64,000 nucleotides of DNA from Pleurodeles waltl (GCF_031143425.1 NC_090447.1:133691106-133755105), one strand, 5' to 3'. Shown: positions 21,396 to 35,262, numbered from the stretch's first letter. Notes: a model not told the origin generated them from the sequence alone. Numbers and translations: made by a program.

Positions 21396-24175
21396 TGTTT
21401 GAAATGGGAATTCTGAATGGCTAGGGTATACACCTAATCCAGGCAGAACCCACCACTCTAGTCATGGTGAGGGAGTTACCCACCCAAGATAACCCCTGCT
21501 CACCCCTTTGGTAGCTTGGCATGAGCACTCAGGCTTATCCCAGATGCAGTGTGTAAAGCGATTGCACAACACACACAACACATGTGACACAATAAATACA
21601 CCATAAAGGAAATACAACACCCAGTTATATAAAAATAAACTGTATTGCACAAAACATCATTAAACCAAACACAACTTTTCAGAAATACCTTGCTACACGA
21701 GCAGTTGTCAAAACATCACACAGGTCACTAGTTCTCGTTAACACTAAGCAGTAGTCAGGTAAATATAAAGGTTACTGGTTATTCCGTAACATAAGCAATA
21801 GTCAGGTAAACATATATATGACTGGTTATTCTGCAACACAAGCAGGATTCAGGTCATCATTATTACCAAAAATACACATCACGCAGTAAACACATCATCA
21901 TAAATGTCAAAACACCATTATGACTGCACATAAAATGACACATCACCAAAAATGTTCATGGCAGAGTAAACACATTAGCATGGGGGTCATGACCTCATCA
22001 TGAAACACATTCCCCAAATGGTATATGTCAGGCACAAAGAAGATGCACGTATCACCTTAAGCATATTTCTAGAGATGCCAAGAAAAACGCCATCAGACAT
22101 GTACCTGCACATCTCTTACACACGGGGCTTGAAAGCCCCAGAATCTCACATGAATCACAGGAGCTCCCGCTAGAGGAAATTTGGTAGTTGGGCTAGTGCT
22201 CCGTCCTCCACGCCTGATACCAGAACTCTTGTTCGCCTATTAGAAGAAATGCAGTACGGAAACATAATAATAGCAGGGCCGGGGACCTCCGTCGAGGGTC
22301 ACCACCCTGGCCTGCTACCGATGTCAGTGAAGCTGTACCGTCTCAGCCTCCCCCTCTTCCAAAGTACAGGGGGTTGTACACAATACTCCTAACCCAAAGG
22401 GAGGCCTCCCTGGGTCTCCCGGGCTGAACACCAGCCAAGTCAGGGGTAGCCACCGGCGTCCTCACAATGCAGTTGACCTCTTCCCGATGCCACCTCATCT
22501 CAGTGGTGCATCCGGGACTGTCCAGGGCCTCCCGGCCGTTAACCTTCCTTCCGGGGGTGGCAGTGCTGCCTGGGGGAATTCTCCCACCACATACCGGCAC
22601 TTCTCCTTCCTTTTTGCCTCAGTCACGGCGGTGATCCAAAACTGGGATTGGCTCAGATCCCCAAGGTAAAGTGGAGAGCATACCTGAGCCACGCCGTCTG
22701 GAGACTGGCAGCGGCTCCATTGCACATTCAAAAACAGAATAGGGGGTGGAAAGCAGGCACACCCAGGGCCTTGTCCACGGGGCTAGCAGAAATGCTGTCC
22801 TCATGCGCTCCTGCTTGGACCAACACAGTTCTTCCCTTGTGCTTCAGCAATCAGGGGTTAGAGTGTTCTCCTTGTGCTATGGAGAACAGGAGGGGTAAAG
22901 TGCTCCTCTCCGCTGTGAGAAAAAGGGAAAGATGAAGGGGAACATGGGGTACGTCACCCAGCCCCTGGAGACAACAAATGGGGCACAGGGTGGCCAGCAC
23001 AAAGGTTTGCAGGCAGTGGCAGTTCCTCTTAGTGACCCATCAGGTCACAGATCAGCACAGCAGCAGTGAAAAGGCGGTTCCTGGCACGTTCTTCCAACTA
23101 CATCCTGTGTCCATTTCAGTAGTCCATCAGTGTCTCTAAATATGAGGGAAGACCCCAAGTACTTATACTCATTTTGTGCAGTTTCCACAAAAGAGGGAGA
23201 AGGGGTTCCAAACAGTACTAACTGGTTCCAGGAGTGTCCACTCTCTCCTCCAGCACGGGCTCCGGAAATTAGTGGGGGTAAACAAGCACTTTGTGTGAGG
23301 CCAGGGCAGAGCCTCTCTCATCCCAGGAAGACCATTCAATATGCAGATGCACCTGTGTGATACCTCCACCCTCCCTGTGTACAGGCTGTCTGACAGGTAT
23401 GCACAAAGCCCTGCTGTCACTCTGCCCCAGACATGAATTAGAGGTAAGTTGAAAAACACACGAGTCATAAGCACAGAGAAAGGCCCACGTTCTAAAAGTG
23501 GCATTTTTTATAATGGTAATAAATCCACCTACACCAGTAAGGAGCATTCCTCACTACAATTACCACCATACCAAACATGCCTACGCCACCTGTCATAGCT
23601 CAGATAATATCACCTAGACATAAGGTAGCACATTTCCAACACAATCCTATAAGCAAGGTAGCACTCACAGCAGTGAGAAACCAAATAGGCTATTTGTCAC
23701 TACCAGTAAGGCCACACAACCAGGCACATTTCCTGCCTTTTACATACATACCACTCTGCCCATAGGGGTGACTTACATGTAGTAAGAGGGGAGTTCCAGG
23801 CCTGGCAAGCACATTGAGAAGCTAGGTCCCTGTGGCAGTAAACTTCATATGCAGGCCCTGTGGTACCAGGCCTGAGACAGGTTTGAAAGGCTACTTCTGT
23901 GGGTGGCACAAGCAGCGCTGCAGGCCCACTAGTAGCATTTAAATTACAGGCCCTGGGTAATAGGGATACCACTGTACAAGGGACTCACAGGTAAATTAAA
24001 TGAACCAATTAGGAGTAAGCCAATCATACCAAATTTAAAAAAGGGATTCCATGCACTTTAGCACTGGTCAGCAGTGATAAAGTGGCCAGAGTCCTAGAGC
24101 CAACAAAAAGAGGTCAGAAAAAATTGTAGGAGGAAGGCAAAAAGTTTGGGGATGAGCCTGTAAAAAGGTCCAACA
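21396..24175 (+). repeat. Solo LTR, 2.78 kb, perfect 5-bp target duplication
   Basis: It starts TGTTTGAAATGGG and ends AGGTCCAACA (TG...CA, with short inverted ends TGTTtGA/TCcAACA). GTATC precedes it at 21391-21395 and follows at 24176-24180. Internal landmarks recur in the other LTRs here: GATAACCCCTGCTCA near 21489, TTTAGCACTGGTCAGCAGT-type near 24060 and AAAAAGTTTGGGGAT near 24140. No coding capacity was recognised. A 5-bp duplication fits Ty3/Gypsy or some ERVs; the internal element has been lost by LTR-LTR recombination. Confidence 0.85.
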
Positions 24176-24180
24176 GTATC

Positions 24181-25414
24181 CTGTTTCTGAAGCGGTGCAA
24201 TGGTCCCCACCTTCATGTGGCAGAGGGATCATGCCGCTACAGGTCAGTTTTACTTGCCATCCAGCTCCATGTTGAACAAATCCCAGTGCATGGCCATCTT
24301 TCTCCTCTTAGTAGCCCCGCCTTTGTTCCTGTGCTTTAAGGAAGAGTTGCTGTATCTCTGTATGGTCAACCCCCCCTCAGGTGTTGACTGGATGAGGGAC
24401 CAGGCTGGTCATCTCCTTCTCACCAGCAGCCTTGGGTCCCATAGCTTTCTCCAAGGTGTCCCTCATTTCAAGGTTCTAGAGGTGGTCCAGTGTTCTACTG
24501 GCAAGCCATGGTGCCCCTCAGCATAGTAGTGCTTTCCTGCTAGGTGTAGTGTGCCCCCCCATGTCGCCAACCAACACCGCTGGCAAATCAGAAATTGTGC
24601 CAGGCAGTGGCACATACCAACATCAGGGTTGTCTAGCAGTCTCTCAGGTACTCCCCCCAGCAGTCGTGCTATAGCCATAGGCCCTCTCCGATCTGGCATA
24701 TGGCCCTTCTGCAGCAATCTTTTGTGCATGGTTGGGTGCCACGAGGGCAGGCCATGGTCTCTTTCAGGGCAGCTGTTCACTATCCTTTGACCGCGGCATG
24801 GCCCTTATGTGCTACTCAAAACAGCTGCAGTGCTTCTCATGTTCTTCATCAGCAGGCACTCTAACAATCATGCCTTAGTCGGGGATCCTTCTGCCACATC
24901 ATGGGGTCCCCACAATAGTATGACTAAGTTGTCGACTTGATGCCACAGCACAGTCCTTTGCCCCACTCAGGTCATATGCTGTCCTCCTCCTTGGTCATTG
25001 CACCTGTCCCACATCAGCACTCTGCTCAATCGCTGCAGTGAGGGTGATGAAAATGGTGGCTTCTGCCCTGCTCAGTCCAGCCTTGTTTGTTGTCTCTAGA
25101 GGCACAAAGGGCCCCCCATAGTGCCCCACTTTAGAGGCTGCCAGGGTTCTGACCAGAGTAGATCTAATAACTGCAGTCTGTTTTGGTCCCTGGGGACATT
25201 CAGATGGTGCAGGATAGTAGTGGCATAGCAGGAACACTCCGACTATGCACCCGCCATCTTGCAGCTCCAGGTCATGCCCCCCACTTTTAGAGAGTTTACA
25301 TTTTTTATCCCAACCAACTGTGCCTTTCTGACAGTGTCCTGGGTCATATGACTGTGAATGTCTCTGCAGCTGGGGTTTATGCATTAGTTTAAATCAGTGA
25401 CACAAAATGAGCTT
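24181..25414. other. No supported gene
   Basis: Frames up to 129 codons occur on both strands, but none shows a recognisable domain. The - strand frame at 24995-25384 has no motif I can name. Probably decayed repeat. Confidence 0.45.
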
Positions 25415-25419
25415 AGGTG

Positions 25420-26607
25420 TGGACAAGTTGGGCCACCCTGAAGGAATAGCTGGAGAGGAACATTGCTCACCTCACTTACACTTCTAAGGACTTTGACTAC
25501 ACACACAAAGGATCCAGAAACAACCTGCCCTGACCTTTTCATCACCACAGATAGTATGGAGCAGTGATCAGGTGAACGGAAGGAACTTTCCAGAACCACT
25601 GTTGAGGGTAGGACAGGAAGTACCCTATGCAAAATTCTGCCCTGCTACTTGAGTGACTGCATTGCTGTCTGGAGAAGAAAGACTGGGCCTGCTTGCCTTT
25701 TGAATAGGCTATGCCGAATGATTCCAAGAGTCAGTTGACTGACCTGTGTGACCGTCAGGGACACAACAAGATTCAGAGGCTTCCCTGCAACTGCCCTGCT
25801 GCAAATGGACCTGTCTGAGTCCTGCTACTGGCCTCTGCTGGAATCAGTCCTGATCCCCAAGAGGCCCCCTAGGTCCTAGACCCTTGGTTTTCAGCAGAGT
25901 TTACTCCTCCTGAAGAAAATGTAAAAATCCTGATGTTTGGGCTGCTCGCGACTGAGAAGGGGCCCATTTGTAGCAAAACTCTGCTGTCCACAACAACTGC
26001 CAATGTGGCGCTCTTGGCAGCACAAGATCTGCACTGCACTCTACAGCAAGAACAGCCTGTGATGACCACCAACATAAATCTCCAGCTAGGATAGAATCTT
26101 TGTGAATAGTGACGACCTTCTGTGATGCTGAATTTTCTCTCTGTGCTGACAGCCTCCTCTTTGCAGCCTTTTCCAACATGAATGGAACGCTTCACACAGG
26201 ACTTGAGACGGTAACTTCTCAGTGGAACTAACCTGCCCTCTGTATCTCACCCACTCTCAGGCCTGAATTTGTGACTTACCTTGGTCTAGCACAACCAGAT
26301 GACCGTAAATAGCTCCTTGTGTGTTTAGGCACTATTTTCACTAAAAACTTTAAAATTTAACAGCTCACATTCTACTGATAGGATTTGTGTCATTTTGCTA
26401 TAATTGTATTTATTAGACTTCACTCTATTCTAACTTGGTTTGGGATTTTTCTTCTGTTGTGCTTTCACTTTATTACTGTTTGTGTGCTGCTACCAGAGGA
26501 TCTAGTTCAGGTTATTTTAGTGTTTTTTGTGGTCCACCTGGCAAGGATGGTAGGTGTTGCTTGAGTGGGGCTTCTACCCCCCTCAACCAATAACTCCCTT
26601 TCTAACA
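25420..26607 (-). repeat. Solo LTR on the minus strand, 5-bp target duplication
   Basis: On the - strand it starts TGTTAGAAAGGGAGTTATTG at 26607, continuing TTGAGGGGGGTAGAAGCCCC, close to the start of the LTR at 38617 (TATTGGTTGAGGGGGGTGG). AGGTG lies at 26608-26612 and again at 25415-25419, directly before TGGACA, so the LTR would end TGTCCA on its own strand. The start is firm; the far end rests on the TG plus the duplication and is less sure. Confidence 0.6.
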
Positions 26608-26612
26608 AGGTG

Positions 26613-27239
26613 GATTATAGGAGCAGAGCAGAACACTCTTAGAAGGCATCTGCCATATTGGCTCTGCATGCCATGCCACCTTTCATTCCTTTTTATTACA
26701 TGCTTCCAGCAACTGGTTCCTACATAATACAAACAGATTAATCCAATGTGGATTGAGCCTGGATTTTGCTATTGTGTTAACTGTTAAAAAAATAATGACA
26801 TTTTGTTATATTATATTTTTATCCTCCCCCAGAAATTGAAAGGTCCCCATGGCTGAAAGTAAACATGATAACTATGCATCTTGTAAATGTAAGCCAAGTA
26901 AAGGTACCTATAACCTCTGCAGCAGAAACATTCAACAAGCTAACAGTCCTTTCTGCATCTGAAATTGAGCATCTGTTGTACTCTCTTTCCTTATAAACCT
27001 TTTTAATGACAGTTCAGTGAAAAAAAGACAAAGCATACTTGTGCACTGACATTTCTTTTGGTTGTACAATCCTTTCAATACCCAGCTTTACTACTCGTAC
27101 TTCCTCTACATCATAATGCTCAGTCAACACTGGTGAGGAACCCACCAGGCCAGTGAAGGCAAAATCATTACAAATGTTCCCTCTGTAAACTTTATCTTTT
27201 CTCCAGATTTTCCCCCATTTCAGGAAGCAACGTGACCCT
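26613..27239. other. No supported gene
   Basis: A+T-rich sequence next to the 3' side of the LINE remnant. It may include LINE 3' untranslated sequence, but I see no poly-A tail or target duplication. Confidence 0.4.
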
Positions 27240-30200
27240 TATATTCCACCCTCTCATTCACCTTCCTGTCCTAGCCCCAATCCATACCATGTTTCCAATC
27301 CTCCAACTGTGGTGTTTGTGTGACTCCCCATAGTCTCTCTATATTGCGTTTCTCAACCAGCAGTCCAAATGTCCACCATATTTGTTCCATACGATTCAGG
27401 CCTGTTGCACTCCAAATGTTGAGGAGACACCATTTCACTGAAGTGGTCATAGCACACTTGATTACTTTACTCATATAGGCCACAACTGCTGCCAAGAAGA
27501 CCTGTGGTGCTGAGCATTCCCAGACAATGTGATAAAATGTACCAGCTTGCCCATACCCACACTGACAACCATCTGTCATTACCCTCTACATTTTAACCAC
27601 GGTTGTCTTGGCATAATAGGACTGATGTAGAAATTCTAATTAAAGTAAACAGAAACCTGCCTGTATAGGCACTTCCCTCAGAAATGCCAAGGCCCCTGCC
27701 CATTCATCATCTTCCAACTCTTCTACATCTTGGGGCCATTGTTCCCTTAGATGTTGCAGGGCATCGGGCATGGTAGTAATTACATTTTAGTATGTCACGG
27801 ACATGGCTTTATGTGGCATATGTTTGGCTAGTAGCTAGTCTTCAAGGAGTGAAGACTGAGGGAGATCTGGAGCAACAGCGCCCTAAGTGCTTATGATATT
27901 TGGAGATAGAGATAAATCTCGGTAGAGGGAAGCTGATAGTCACACTGTAGAGCTACCCGTAAGTGAACAGTGAACCTGTTCCAGGGCCCAGAGGTCTCCC
28001 ATTCATAAAAGGCCAATTAAGTCCCATTTGTCAAATCCTGGTTGCACCCCCAGCGTTCTAAACTGAGCATCGCCCCATAATGACAAAGCTTGCGTGAGTT
28101 TACCCTTCCAGCCCGGAGCTCTCATTGCTGTGTGCCAGAGAGCAATCACAGTTGCTGTTGAACCATAAAGAGCTGTGTTCCTAGCTGATCCATAAAGTGA
28201 CTGGAGATATCCCCCAGCTGTATTATCAGCCTGTCCATTCGTACTGCAGGTTCGTCTGAGGTTGAGAATACCCAGCTGTTGGTGGTAGTGAGTTGCACTG
28301 CCCAGTAATATGTCTGAATATCAGGTAGGGCTATCCCACCATCATCCTACCCTAGTGAGTTTTCATATCGGAATCCTTGTTGGGCTCTCATTCCAGAGCA
28401 GTGTTCTAATTTACCCATCAATGGAAGTAGTCGTACACGGGTAAGGCATGTTTTGTAGAGCATAGAGGAAGTAGGGCAGGGATGTCATTTGAAAGAGGGT
28501 GACCCTGCTGAGGAGTGACAGGGGTAAAGAACTCTAGTGCTGGACATCATGTCTCAGACTATCTAGTGCAGTGAGAGATTTCTAATGAGGAGCAAGCCTG
28601 GATCGGTCATTGTTTATATGCCCTGATATCTAAACCTGTATCTGTAGCTATGGTAGCCTCACAATCAGGGGGCATTTGTGACAGCCGGCCTTTCAAGAGT
28701 TTAATGAGAGACTTTTTTCAGTTAATAGTGTAGCTGGAATAGCGGCCAAAGGTGGTCATAATCTGCATCAATCTATCTAGAGTATTGACAGGGTCTATTA
28801 CATAGAGCAGAGAAGTCATCAGAGTATGATGAGATTTTGTCCTCCCATTAATCATTCTACTAAAGATCGCGGACCAAAGAGTCCTGCCTGACCCAAGCCG
28901 CCAGCAGCTCAAGGATCAGGGCAAAAATCAGCAGTGACAAGAGACAACCTTTGAGGGTGCTTCACCGTAGTTGAAACACGCTGGATCATCCTCCGTTTAC
29001 TTTCACCTGCTTCACCTATTTCAACGGGTCTGTGTACAGTGGTATCACTCATTTGGTAAAGCACGGGCCGAAGCCCAGCCTGGATAAGCCCTCAAATATA
29101 TAATCCCATTCTACAGTGTTGAATGCCATTCTAGTGTCTAACAAGAGCACTAATGAGGTTTCCTGAAGATGTAATCGCTTGGCACACCTCCCGCATTAAG
29201 GTGTCTAAGATTTAGAGTGATACTTCAGCAAGGCATATAACCTGATTGGTCTGGGTGAATTAAAGTGGTGATAACCTTAAGTAGGTGAAAGGCCAACACC
29301 TTGGCCAGGATCTTAACTTCAGCATTTAGGAGTGATATTGGCCTGTAGGAGGCACAGTCCTTAGGTGATTCCCTTTATGAATCACTGCAATGGTGGTCAG
29401 GGGCTAGCCCCTTGTGAATGACCCTTGTTGCACACTCTCCTTAAACATATGAAGCAAATGAGGAGCTAGCTTCAGGACCATGAGTTTATACTGCTCAATC
29501 GGTACTCTGTTGGGACTGATGGCTTTAACTGAGTTGAGGTCATGTATTGCTTGTACTAATTCAGCTTCAGTGAGTTCTTCCTCAAAGAGGTCTTTATCAG
29601 TTTGTTCAAGCACTGGAAAGGGAATGTCAGCCAGGAGTTCCTGAGAGTCCTCTGCCATGGTTGTAACCACCGGGGAGTATAGATGTGTGTAATAGGTTGC
29701 AAATGTATCAGCTATACTTTGTATATTCCTCACCAATGTGCCTTGGTCTGGTTGAAACTCCAACACCCATCGACAAGCCTGCTCACGCCAAATAAATCAG
29801 GTCAAGGCCTGCCTACCTTATTGTCCACTTCATAGAGATGGTGTTGCATTGCTCTATGGCTCGCTCTGGCCCTATCAGTGACCTCATCAATGGATTCCTT
29901 CTGATTCAGCTGTAGTGTATGGTGGGTGTCAATAGTGTCTTGTGTGACAAAGCCATTCTCTGTCTTCACTATCTCACCGTGAAGGATTTCTAGTTTGGCC
30001 CTATTGTCCCTTTTATGCCCCACGATCAGGGAGAGTCCCTGCCCTTTGATCACTGATTTTTATGCCTCCCATGGTGTGTGAGGTAAAGCAACTGAGGTCT
30101 TGTTCCCAGAGAAGTAATGTTCTGTGGCCTCCACAACACCCTCACTAATACATGGCGTCTTGAAGTACCAAGTATTGATCAATATCTTGCGGTGTTCAGG

Positions 30201-30560
30201 ATCACAATGAAGACCAAATACTGCCAAAAGTGGGGAATGGTCTGTAATACCTCTGGCTAAGTGTTGGACATCCGAGTAGTGATAAAGCTGATGCGTGAGG
30301 GTGAAAAGGTGATCAATTCAGGAGAGGCTACTGTGTGGCCTGGGGTGCAAAGTGTAAAGATGGAGTCAGGTATTATGGGTGGGCCAGAGGTCAGAGAGAA
30401 CAAGGACTGAAAGGAATGCAGGGGTGGCAAGGGGATGAAGCTGGCCTAAGAGGCCAGCGATCATGCCCCTCTCACAGCACCAGTTTGAAGCCCTCCCCTA
30501 TCAAAAATTTCCTTTCTGGTAACCGTAACAATAGGGCACTCAGATCAGGTTGCTCAAAGC
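27240..30560 (-). pseudogene. LINE-1-type ORF2 remnant (endonuclease, reverse transcriptase, C-terminal Cys region)
   Basis: On the - strand the order is that of L1 ORF2. About 30400-30220 shows the end of an APE-like endonuclease (YTLHPRPHSS, a stop, then IDHLFTLTHQLYHYSDVQ and TDHSPLLAVFGL, equivalent to the SDH motif). 30053-29802 is the linker. 29766-29404 is an open 120-residue RT-0/RT-1 block (FATYYTHLYSP ... FEEELTEAELVQAIHDLNSVKA). 29400-28700 contains the remaining RT in broken frames (LAKVLAFHLLKVI, IHPDQSGYMPC). 27579-27271 is the C-terminal region with CQCGYGQAGTFYHIVWEC (C-x-C, H, C). Many stops and shifts: a long-dead copy, 5' truncated within the endonuclease. Confidence 0.85.
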
Positions 30561-33500
30561 CATGGAGGTGTGGCAGAACATAGACTGAGCAAGCATTGAT
30601 TGCTACTTCCTCTCAGTTTCCCGTAAGGGCTGCATATCTCCTGTGTGCATCTGACCTAGTCCGTTGAAGGGTAAGCGAGAGTGATTTCTTTATGAGAGTC
30701 CCCACTCCCCTGGATTCTGTAGTGTAACCTGCGTGTACTGCTATAGTGTATCCTTATCTATTCAGTGCTCAATAAATGGAGTCCTTCAGATATGTCCCCT
30801 TCCGGAGGATGACATTAGGAGTTTGGTGTTTAATGTATTACATCACAACTCCTCTTTTGATTTTATCACCTTGGCCATTTACATGCCAGGATAGGATTCT
30901 GATCTTTGCCCTGTGTGTGGAGTCACACATTTGTATACTGGAGCCCAAGGACTCACGAAGCCATCAGTTCATCCCTTCACCCTATCTGTTGGCCCCTCAA
31001 TTCCTGATGCATTTTGCTGATCTAAACACTATGGGCCATATGTACGAACACCTTTTCCCATAGACACAGAATGGGTAAAAACCTTTGCTACATCTGGCCC
31101 TATATTTCATGCTTTAAACACAACCATCATCATCATCCGTGTTTTCAAAACCATTGACTTTGGCTTGTTGGCCCACTTTCAGAACATTTTTGGATTCATC
31201 CTTTCCTTCTTGAATCCCTTTATTGTTGAATCTGTTTGGTGGGATATCAACCAACATTTCTTAAAGTTGAATGTGCACCTTTATTTTTTTTTCTAATGAA
31301 GAAATGAAAGTTAGAATGAATGGAAACGTACCTGAATAAATATCAATCCCATGAAGCTATGGTATTCTGTTTTGGATGAGCCCTACTTGCTAAGATGAGA
31401 GTAAATTTGTCTCTGTCTTTTAACAAATTTCAGGTTACTCAAGTGAAACCTATGTTTTGGAAAATGTCTCAGACACACAGTTGGACAATGGTGCCCTAAC
31501 AAATATGGATGCACCATTGATCTCCAACTAGGCCAGCAAGACCTATACTGATTAAACCAACTGCAACACAAGTGACAAGTATAGGTACAGCAAGGATCAG
31601 CCTTGCTCCTCCCTGGCATGGAGTTCATGGAAGACTTGTTTTCTGAGGAAACTTTAATGTGTGTAGTCGTAGTTCTTGTATCATATATTAGAGGCCGGCC
31701 AGCTCAATTAGGGCTGTAGGTGCACCTTCAAAATTGTACCGAGTTCTAGCCCCAGTATGTGTTTCAGAATAGAGGCGACAGGACACTTTTCCTTTCTGTG
31801 TGTCTCTAGACAGACAAACTGCTGCTTTTCACATTCCTGTGGCAAATCATGCCTTTTGTAGCTTGTGCTCATGTTAACCAATTAGCTGCAAGAAGACTGC
31901 ATTTCCATCTGAAAGACATCTCTGTCCTCTCACCCACTGGCTGGTTTAACCTGTGAGTGTCTACAAATAAAAGCCAGGATCTATGATTTATTTTGCATTT
32001 CACAACTCTGTGCTTTGGCAGTACCACATATGATACCATCATTTTCTTGTTTTTTCGAATCAACTGCATCATTATGGGATTTTAGTTTTGCTTTTAACAG
32101 TTTTATCATAGACTCAAAACTGCAGCATACAATGCCCTGTTCGCAAAAAAGACATAATTGGCCACTTGTCAGCTATGTTTTAAATTTTGCAAAGTTGACT
32201 TGTCAGCTATTTTTTTAAAGTTACAAAGTCGATTAATCCATTAAAAAAAATATTGTTTCACACATCCAAAAATATACTCTGCATACATACTTTGTGAGGG
32301 ATCACTCTTTACCTCCCATCATGCATTAAAACAAGCAATGGTAATGTGAATCTTTTTTTCTTATGTGTAGGAGAAAGTTTTATACCAAGCTTCATAACAA
32401 AACAAAGGTACAGCATATATAGCTGTAGCACAACCTTCCAAAACTCAAGTAATGAGTTAAGGACAGAGGAAAGTAGCAGAAACTCATACATACAAGACAG
32501 GTACATCACAGACAGCTAACACACTAAAGAGTTAGTGAGAGGAATTAAAGACTGCTATATGGTTTTCATAAAGATAGTAGTAGTACAAAACTCCTAGAAG
32601 AAACAGCCAGATCTCTTACGGAAGTTATATACATACATATACTCATCTAGGATGGTGAACACTCACCTACCTAGCGTGGTATACGTCATCAGTTGGTTCT
32701 GTATCTTGAACTTTAAATCATTACAGTACTGTTTACTGGGTGTACTTCTCCTAGTTATAGGTTCCATTTTAAAGTTGACACGTTTGTCAACATGTATTTC
32801 CTTCCCTAGTTAAACAGCCAGACCTATAATACATTTTTTTGTGGGTGAAATGCTACCACAGCATTAAAAACTGGAGGGCCTACCAATGAACCCTATTTCT
32901 GTATTCCATCAACATGTTTTTGTGCTTGAATATTTGAAAGGGGACAGGTGCGAGTGGGCAAATTTCCTCCAGACAACAGAACTTAGTTTATTCTGGACCT
33001 ACGCCCTACTGCAGGTGTCACTTCATTTATAGCTGAAGGTAAAAAGGTTTACATAAAAAAGTTTATTTTGTGTAGTTTCACTTTCGAACCTTAGCATAAT
33101 CATTGCACTGGTGGCCATTGCTGTGTTGCTGTAATAATTTTGTTAATGACTGAAGTGTCAAGTCAGTTGTCTTGTTTCTCCTATACTGCACTATATTTTT
33201 ATGGCTGGAGCAACATTGTGGTCTTTTACTCTGGTGACTGTTGTAGAGAGTCCATTCCGAACTGAATTTTTCAAAGGTGATCTCAGATGTCATGATCATG
33301 GAAATGAAGGCACTTGTAACAAAAGTAATTGCCTAGAGTCTCACTGTTTTGTCAAGCTTGGAAGTCAGAATGGAAACCAGGTTGAATAAACATTCTACAG
33401 TTCCCATCTTGGATGCGTATTGCATTCATTCTCAATTCTGCCTTAATGGCAGTTTTATTAGTGATCCAAGGGGCAAGTCAGTTTCCTTATGCTACCTATT

Positions 33501-33705
33501 AAATGCCTTTATTGCAGTTATATATAAAGTCATAGTATTGTCAACTAAACCATAAACTACGGAAGATTTTTGCAAAGTGCACATCCTGAATTGAATTATT
33601 TCAAGGTGCTCTCAAATGTGATGATCACGGAAACGTAGGTAGAGGGAAGAAAAGTAATTGTCCATGTTTACCAGTTTTTCCAATAGAGTCAAAAAATCAT
33701 AAGTT
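30561..33705. other. No supported gene
   Basis: About 3.1 kb of A+T-rich sequence with only short frames. Nothing recognised on either strand. Confidence 0.5.
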
Positions 33706-33711
33706 AGAATA

Positions 33712-33990
33712 GAATAGAATGATTCTTTATTTTTCTTATATTTCAGTAAGATTCCCAAAGGAAAAAACCCTATGTTTAATTGTTTTGCAAGTACAATGCT
33801 AGATTTAAGAAACCGGCAAATTGTTTGCTGATTTATTCTGAATTTTCCTCACTTCTTACTTTTTGCCTTGAAAAAGTCCCAGGCCTATGCGCCAGATAGG
33901 AACAGAACACATGTTGGCTGTTCTTCTTGCACTGCAGCTTGTATTAGGGAATCTTACTGAGAAATAGAAAAATAAAGAATCATTCTATTC
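33712..33990. mobile_element. Short MITE with ~45-bp inverted ends (hairpin)
   Basis: The left arm 33712-33756 (GAATAGAATGATTCTTTATT onward to AGTAAGATTCCC) is nearly the reverse complement of the right arm 33947-33990, with a few differences in the middle. The spacer is about 190 bases. The whole unit would fold into one long hairpin. No coding. The family could not be assigned because no clear target duplication is visible. Confidence 0.7.
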
Positions 33991-34689
33991 TCATCTGGTC
34001 ATTATGGCTATATTGGAATTATAAAACAACAGCTTACTTGGTCACTATGCTATGTCCTTCATTTTCCATAAAATATGTTTTAATGGGTTAGGGGTCTCCC
34101 ATTTTCTAGGACATTTGAGCCTTAATTGATTTTACCCATTGACCAAAGACAGACAATTCCTGGGACACCTACCCCGCTTCTTCTCAAAAGCATCTGACTG
34201 GCCTCGGTTTCTTACTCAAATGTATTTAAAATATCTTGTGTATTTTTATTAGCTGGAGTAACAGAATTGGAAACACCCATCTTCATAAAACAGGCACACC
34301 TTCAGAAGAAACAGTGCAAGCTTCCCAACTTCAGAGGACAGATACATTTGGTGTAGCATCTGCACAACCCTTCTTTCCATCACAAGACCAGTACAAATCA
34401 GGCAGCAGGAGTGCAAGCTTGACTTCCTCACAGAACCAGGACAATATAGCCGTAGCAAAGCAAGCGTCCTTCTCTCATGGAAGGCAATTCATGCTGTCTT
34501 CTGTTCCCTGCAGAACAGATCTGGGTAGTAGCTTCCAGTGCTCATGGAATATGTAGCTAGGCATAAGTGACGTAGTTTACAGACAGATCTCTAGAGAGCC
34601 AGAGCGTATTTAACTATACCCTAAGCAGGAAGACAGGTGACAACCTCTACCAAAAGATTTGAAATGCACGTGCACCAGACACAGGTCAT
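33991..34689. other. No supported gene
   Basis: A 106-codon + strand frame at 34236-34556 has no recognisable motif and no codon pattern that I can distinguish from chance. Confidence 0.4.
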
Positions 34690-35262
34690 GGACCGCCAGG
34701 GCCAACGTCCGCGGGAGCACCGCCAACAGGCTGGCGGTGCTCCCATGGCATTCTGACCGCGGCGGTACAGCCGCGGTCAGATACGGGAAACCGGCGGTGT
34801 ACCGCCGGTTTCCCGCTGCCCAAGGGAATCCTCCATGGCGGCGCTGCAAGCAGCGCCGCCATGGGGATTCCGACCCCCTTACCGCCAGCCTTGTTCTGGC
34901 GGTTTTGACCGCCAGAACCTGGCTGGCAGTAACGGGTGTCATGGGGCCAACGGCATGGGCACTGCAGGGGCCCCCAAACAGGGCCCCACCAAGATTTTCA
35001 GTGTCTGCCACGCAGACAATGAAAATCGCGACGGGTGCAACTGCACCCGTCGCACCCCTTCCACTCCGCCGGCTCCATTCGGAACCGGCATCCTCATGGA
35101 AGGGGGTTTCCCGCTGGGCTGGCGGGCAGCCTTCTGGCGGTCGCCCGCCAGCCCAGCGGGAAACTCAGAATTACCGCGGCGGTCTTTTGACCGCGCAGCG
35201 GTATTCTGCCGGCGGGACTTTGGCGGGCGGCCTCCGCCGCCCGCCAAAGTCAGAATGACCCC
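34690..35262. mobile_element. GC-rich Harbinger-like MITE (left end truncated)
   Basis: The right end GCCCGCCAAAGTCAGAATGACCCCC (to 35262) is the same type as the ends of the MITE at 62194 (GCCAAGGTCAGAATGAGGGCC). The body is a chain of palindromes built from GGCGGT/ACCGCC and CCGCGG, e.g. GAAACCGGCGGTGTACCGCCGGTTTC at about 34788-34813. The left side begins inside the family pattern (GGACCGCCAGGGCCAACG) without an end sequence. The long frames on both strands here are by-products of the GC-rich palindromes. Confidence 0.6.

Noticed and set aside
24995..25384. 129-residue minus-strand frame considered as L1 ORF1
   Set aside because: No RRM or coiled-coil motif could be seen; similarity judged too weak to name.
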